DNA of 64,000 nt, taken from positions 62,001 to 126,000 of the forward strand of contig NZ_UFQB01000007.1 of assembly GCF_900496965.1 (NCBI RefSeq). Direction: 5' to 3'. The first letter of the stretch is position 1; the number at the start of each line of letters is the position of its first letter. The position numbers and the translations under genes were made by a program. The notes under the pieces are model-generated. The model did no database searches. It saw nothing but the letters and a program-made list of their open reading frames with translations, and was not told the DNA's origin. Source of the DNA: Achromobacter agilis. GTDB taxonomy: Bacteria; Pseudomonadota; Gammaproteobacteria; Burkholderiales; Burkholderiaceae_B. This document shows, piece by piece, positions 62,896-64,000 of this stretch.

Positions 62896-63614
62896 ACGAG
62901 ACCGCCGCTCCCCTGCTGAAGGTCGAAGGCCTGAGCGCCGGCTACGGCGAACTGCCGGTGCTGACCGACGTCTCGCTCGAAGTGCGGCGCGCCGAGATCG
63001 TGGCGCTGGTCGGCAGCAACGGCGCGGGCAAGACCACGCTGCTGCGCGCGCTGTCGCGCGTGCTGCCCAGTACCGGCAGCATCGTAATGAACGGCCGGCA
63101 GCTGTCGCAGGCCGCGCCCGACCAGGCCTTCGCCAGCGGCATGGTCCAGGTCCCCGAAGGCCGGCAGCTGTTCGACCGCATGAGCGTGCAGGACAATCTG
63201 CTGATGGGCGCTTACCGGCGCACCGCCAAGGCGGACATCGCGCGCGACCTGGACAAGGTCTATGGGTTCTTTCCACGGCTATCGGAAAGACGCGGGCAGC
63301 TCGCCGGCAGCATGTCCGGCGGCGAACAGCAAATGTGCGCCATGGCGCGCGCGCTGATGGCCGCGCCCGCGCTCATGATGATCGACGAAATGAGCCTTGG
63401 CCTGGCGCCGGTGGTGGTCGAGCAATTGATGGGCGTGCTGGCCGACATCCAGCGCGAAGGCGTCACGGTCCTGCTCGTCGAGCAGGACGTCCACCTTGCG
63501 CTGTCGGGCGCCGATCGCGGCTACGTGATGGAGACCGGCCGCATCGTGCACAGCGGCCCCGCGGCGGAACTGTTGACCGATCCCAAGGTGCGGCAGGCGT
63601 ATCTGGGGGTCTGA
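62892..63614 (+). CDS. ABC transporter ATPase, LivF-like
   Basis: A 240-residue ATP-binding subunit. Walker A is GSNGAGKTT, signature MSGGEQQM, Walker B ALMMIDEMSLGLAP, with VLLVEQDVHLAL at the H-loop region. It completes the transporter with the LivG-like subunit. The operon ends here. Confidence 0.93.
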
Positions 63615-63636
63615 CGCCCGCAGCGCCAAGCGGGCG
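63615..63636 (+). terminator. Weak hairpin after the ABC operon
   Basis: CGCCCGC and GCGGGCG form a 7-bp stem around an 8-nt loop, directly after the LivF stop and before the convergent MoaF-like gene. No T-run. Confidence 0.35.
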
Positions 63637-63638
63637 GC

Positions 63639-63974
63639 CTATTCCGGCAGCGCCGTCAGCGCCCCTACCATGCGGTAGAAGCTGAGGTCGGCCGCCGTAA
63701 AGAAGGCGCGCGAACGGCCCCGCACGAAATCGTCCAGATGCACGACGGTAGCGCCGTCGGCTTCCTGCCAGGAGATCGCATAAACGCCGTCGCCGACCTG
63801 CTGCCACAGGCAGCGCGCCTCGCCGCTGGCCCCGGCGTAGGGGCCGGAGACAATCTCGTAGCGGATCGTCGCCCCGTCCTCGGCATAGCAGTTGTGGGCA
63901 GACAGCCCTTCGTAGTCGACCCGGAAGCTGCGTCCGGCGAAGAGCGGCTTGGTGTCGGGGGATTGGTTTTCCAT
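63639..63974 (-). CDS. MoaF-like lipocalin-fold protein
   Basis: A 111-residue small protein resembling the MoaF family, which has a lipocalin-like barrel. Family-type segments are LFAGRSFRVDYEG, RYEIVSGPYAG and YAISWQEADGATVVHLDDF. MoaF was named from a molybdenum-related operon in Klebsiella, but its function is unknown; some relatives act on aromatic or phenolic compounds. GGAGGCCTGAACC precedes the start ATG at 63974 and overlaps the end of a possible upstream gene. Confidence 0.75.
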   Translation of the reverse strand: MENQSPDTKPLFAGRSFRVDYEGLSAHNCYAEDGATIRYEIVSGPYAGASGEARCLWQQVGDGVYAISWQEADGATVVHLDDFVRGRSRAFFTAADLSFYRMVGALTALPE

Positions 63975-63977
63975 GGT

Positions 63978-64000
63978 TCAGGCCTCCGCCGCTTCCAGCG
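63978..64000 (-). CDS. Possible C-terminal end of a gene entering from the right
   Basis: The minus strand ends in an open frame reading LEAAEA then TGA, 3 nt before the MoaF-like start. This tight spacing, with the MoaF ribosome-binding site inside the frame, suggests an upstream co-transcribed gene. Only seven residues are visible, so no identity can be given. Confidence 0.3.

Overview
The window looks like a chromosomal segment from a GC-rich betaproteobacterium of the order Burkholderiales, most likely Bordetella, Achromobacter or a relative in the Alcaligenaceae. This rests on five Bug/TctC-type periplasmic binding proteins with no TctA/TctB membrane partners, many acyl-CoA catabolic operons, paired TonB siderophore receptors and a trpI-trpBA unit. 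I see no rRNA, tRNA, insertion sequence, phage gene or CRISPR array.

Layout. 1-6980: two TonB-dependent receptors with Fur-box-like sites, a YciI protein, an aldo/keto reductase, a membrane protein, and a cluster of short GGTGTCWGACACC palindromes. 7120-15449: a NarL-type response regulator co-oriented with a Bug protein, a divergent PAS histidine kinase, and a four-gene acyl-CoA operon (dehydrogenase, ligase, two crotonases). The motif TGTCRG-N6-CCGATW occurs once between kinase and Bug gene and twice, 22 bp apart, upstream of the acyl-CoA operon. 15478-20794: DyP peroxidase, hydrolase, a GntR-TSUP-DUF1634 unit, DUF1993, class II aldolase. 20967-30125: a pim-like beta-oxidation operon (ligase, Bug, IclR, two dehydrogenases, FadJ-like protein, thiolase), ended by a strong terminator.

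30182-43946: Bug, LysR, CoA-transferase III and crotonase on the minus strand, then a divergent LysR and a ten-gene operon (Bug, DUF35, Cys-less thiolase-like protein, SDR, MaoC, CoA-transferase A/B, two acyl-CoA dehydrogenases, oxygenase-like protein). A near-identical 28-bp element sits upstream of both minus-strand units. 43974-47283: a LysE exporter and an 862-residue secreted repeat protein. 47550-53114: a GntR gene flanked by two identical 12-bp palindromes, the second in the promoter of a Bug / Xsc-like ThDP enzyme / GMC oxidoreductase / CMD operon. 53150-56132: trpBA with a divergent TrpI-like regulator. 56250-64000: a secreted PIG-L deacetylase with a probable beta-propeller, a low-affinity iron permease homologue, a five-gene branched-chain-amino-acid-type ABC operon and a MoaF-like protein.

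The recurring theme is a Bug receptor gene next to a private regulator and a set of acyl-CoA or carbonyl-processing enzymes. Four such modules, with TCS, IclR, LysR or GntR control, suggest uptake and beta-oxidation-like breakdown of several different organic acids. The substrates cannot be read from sequence alone.
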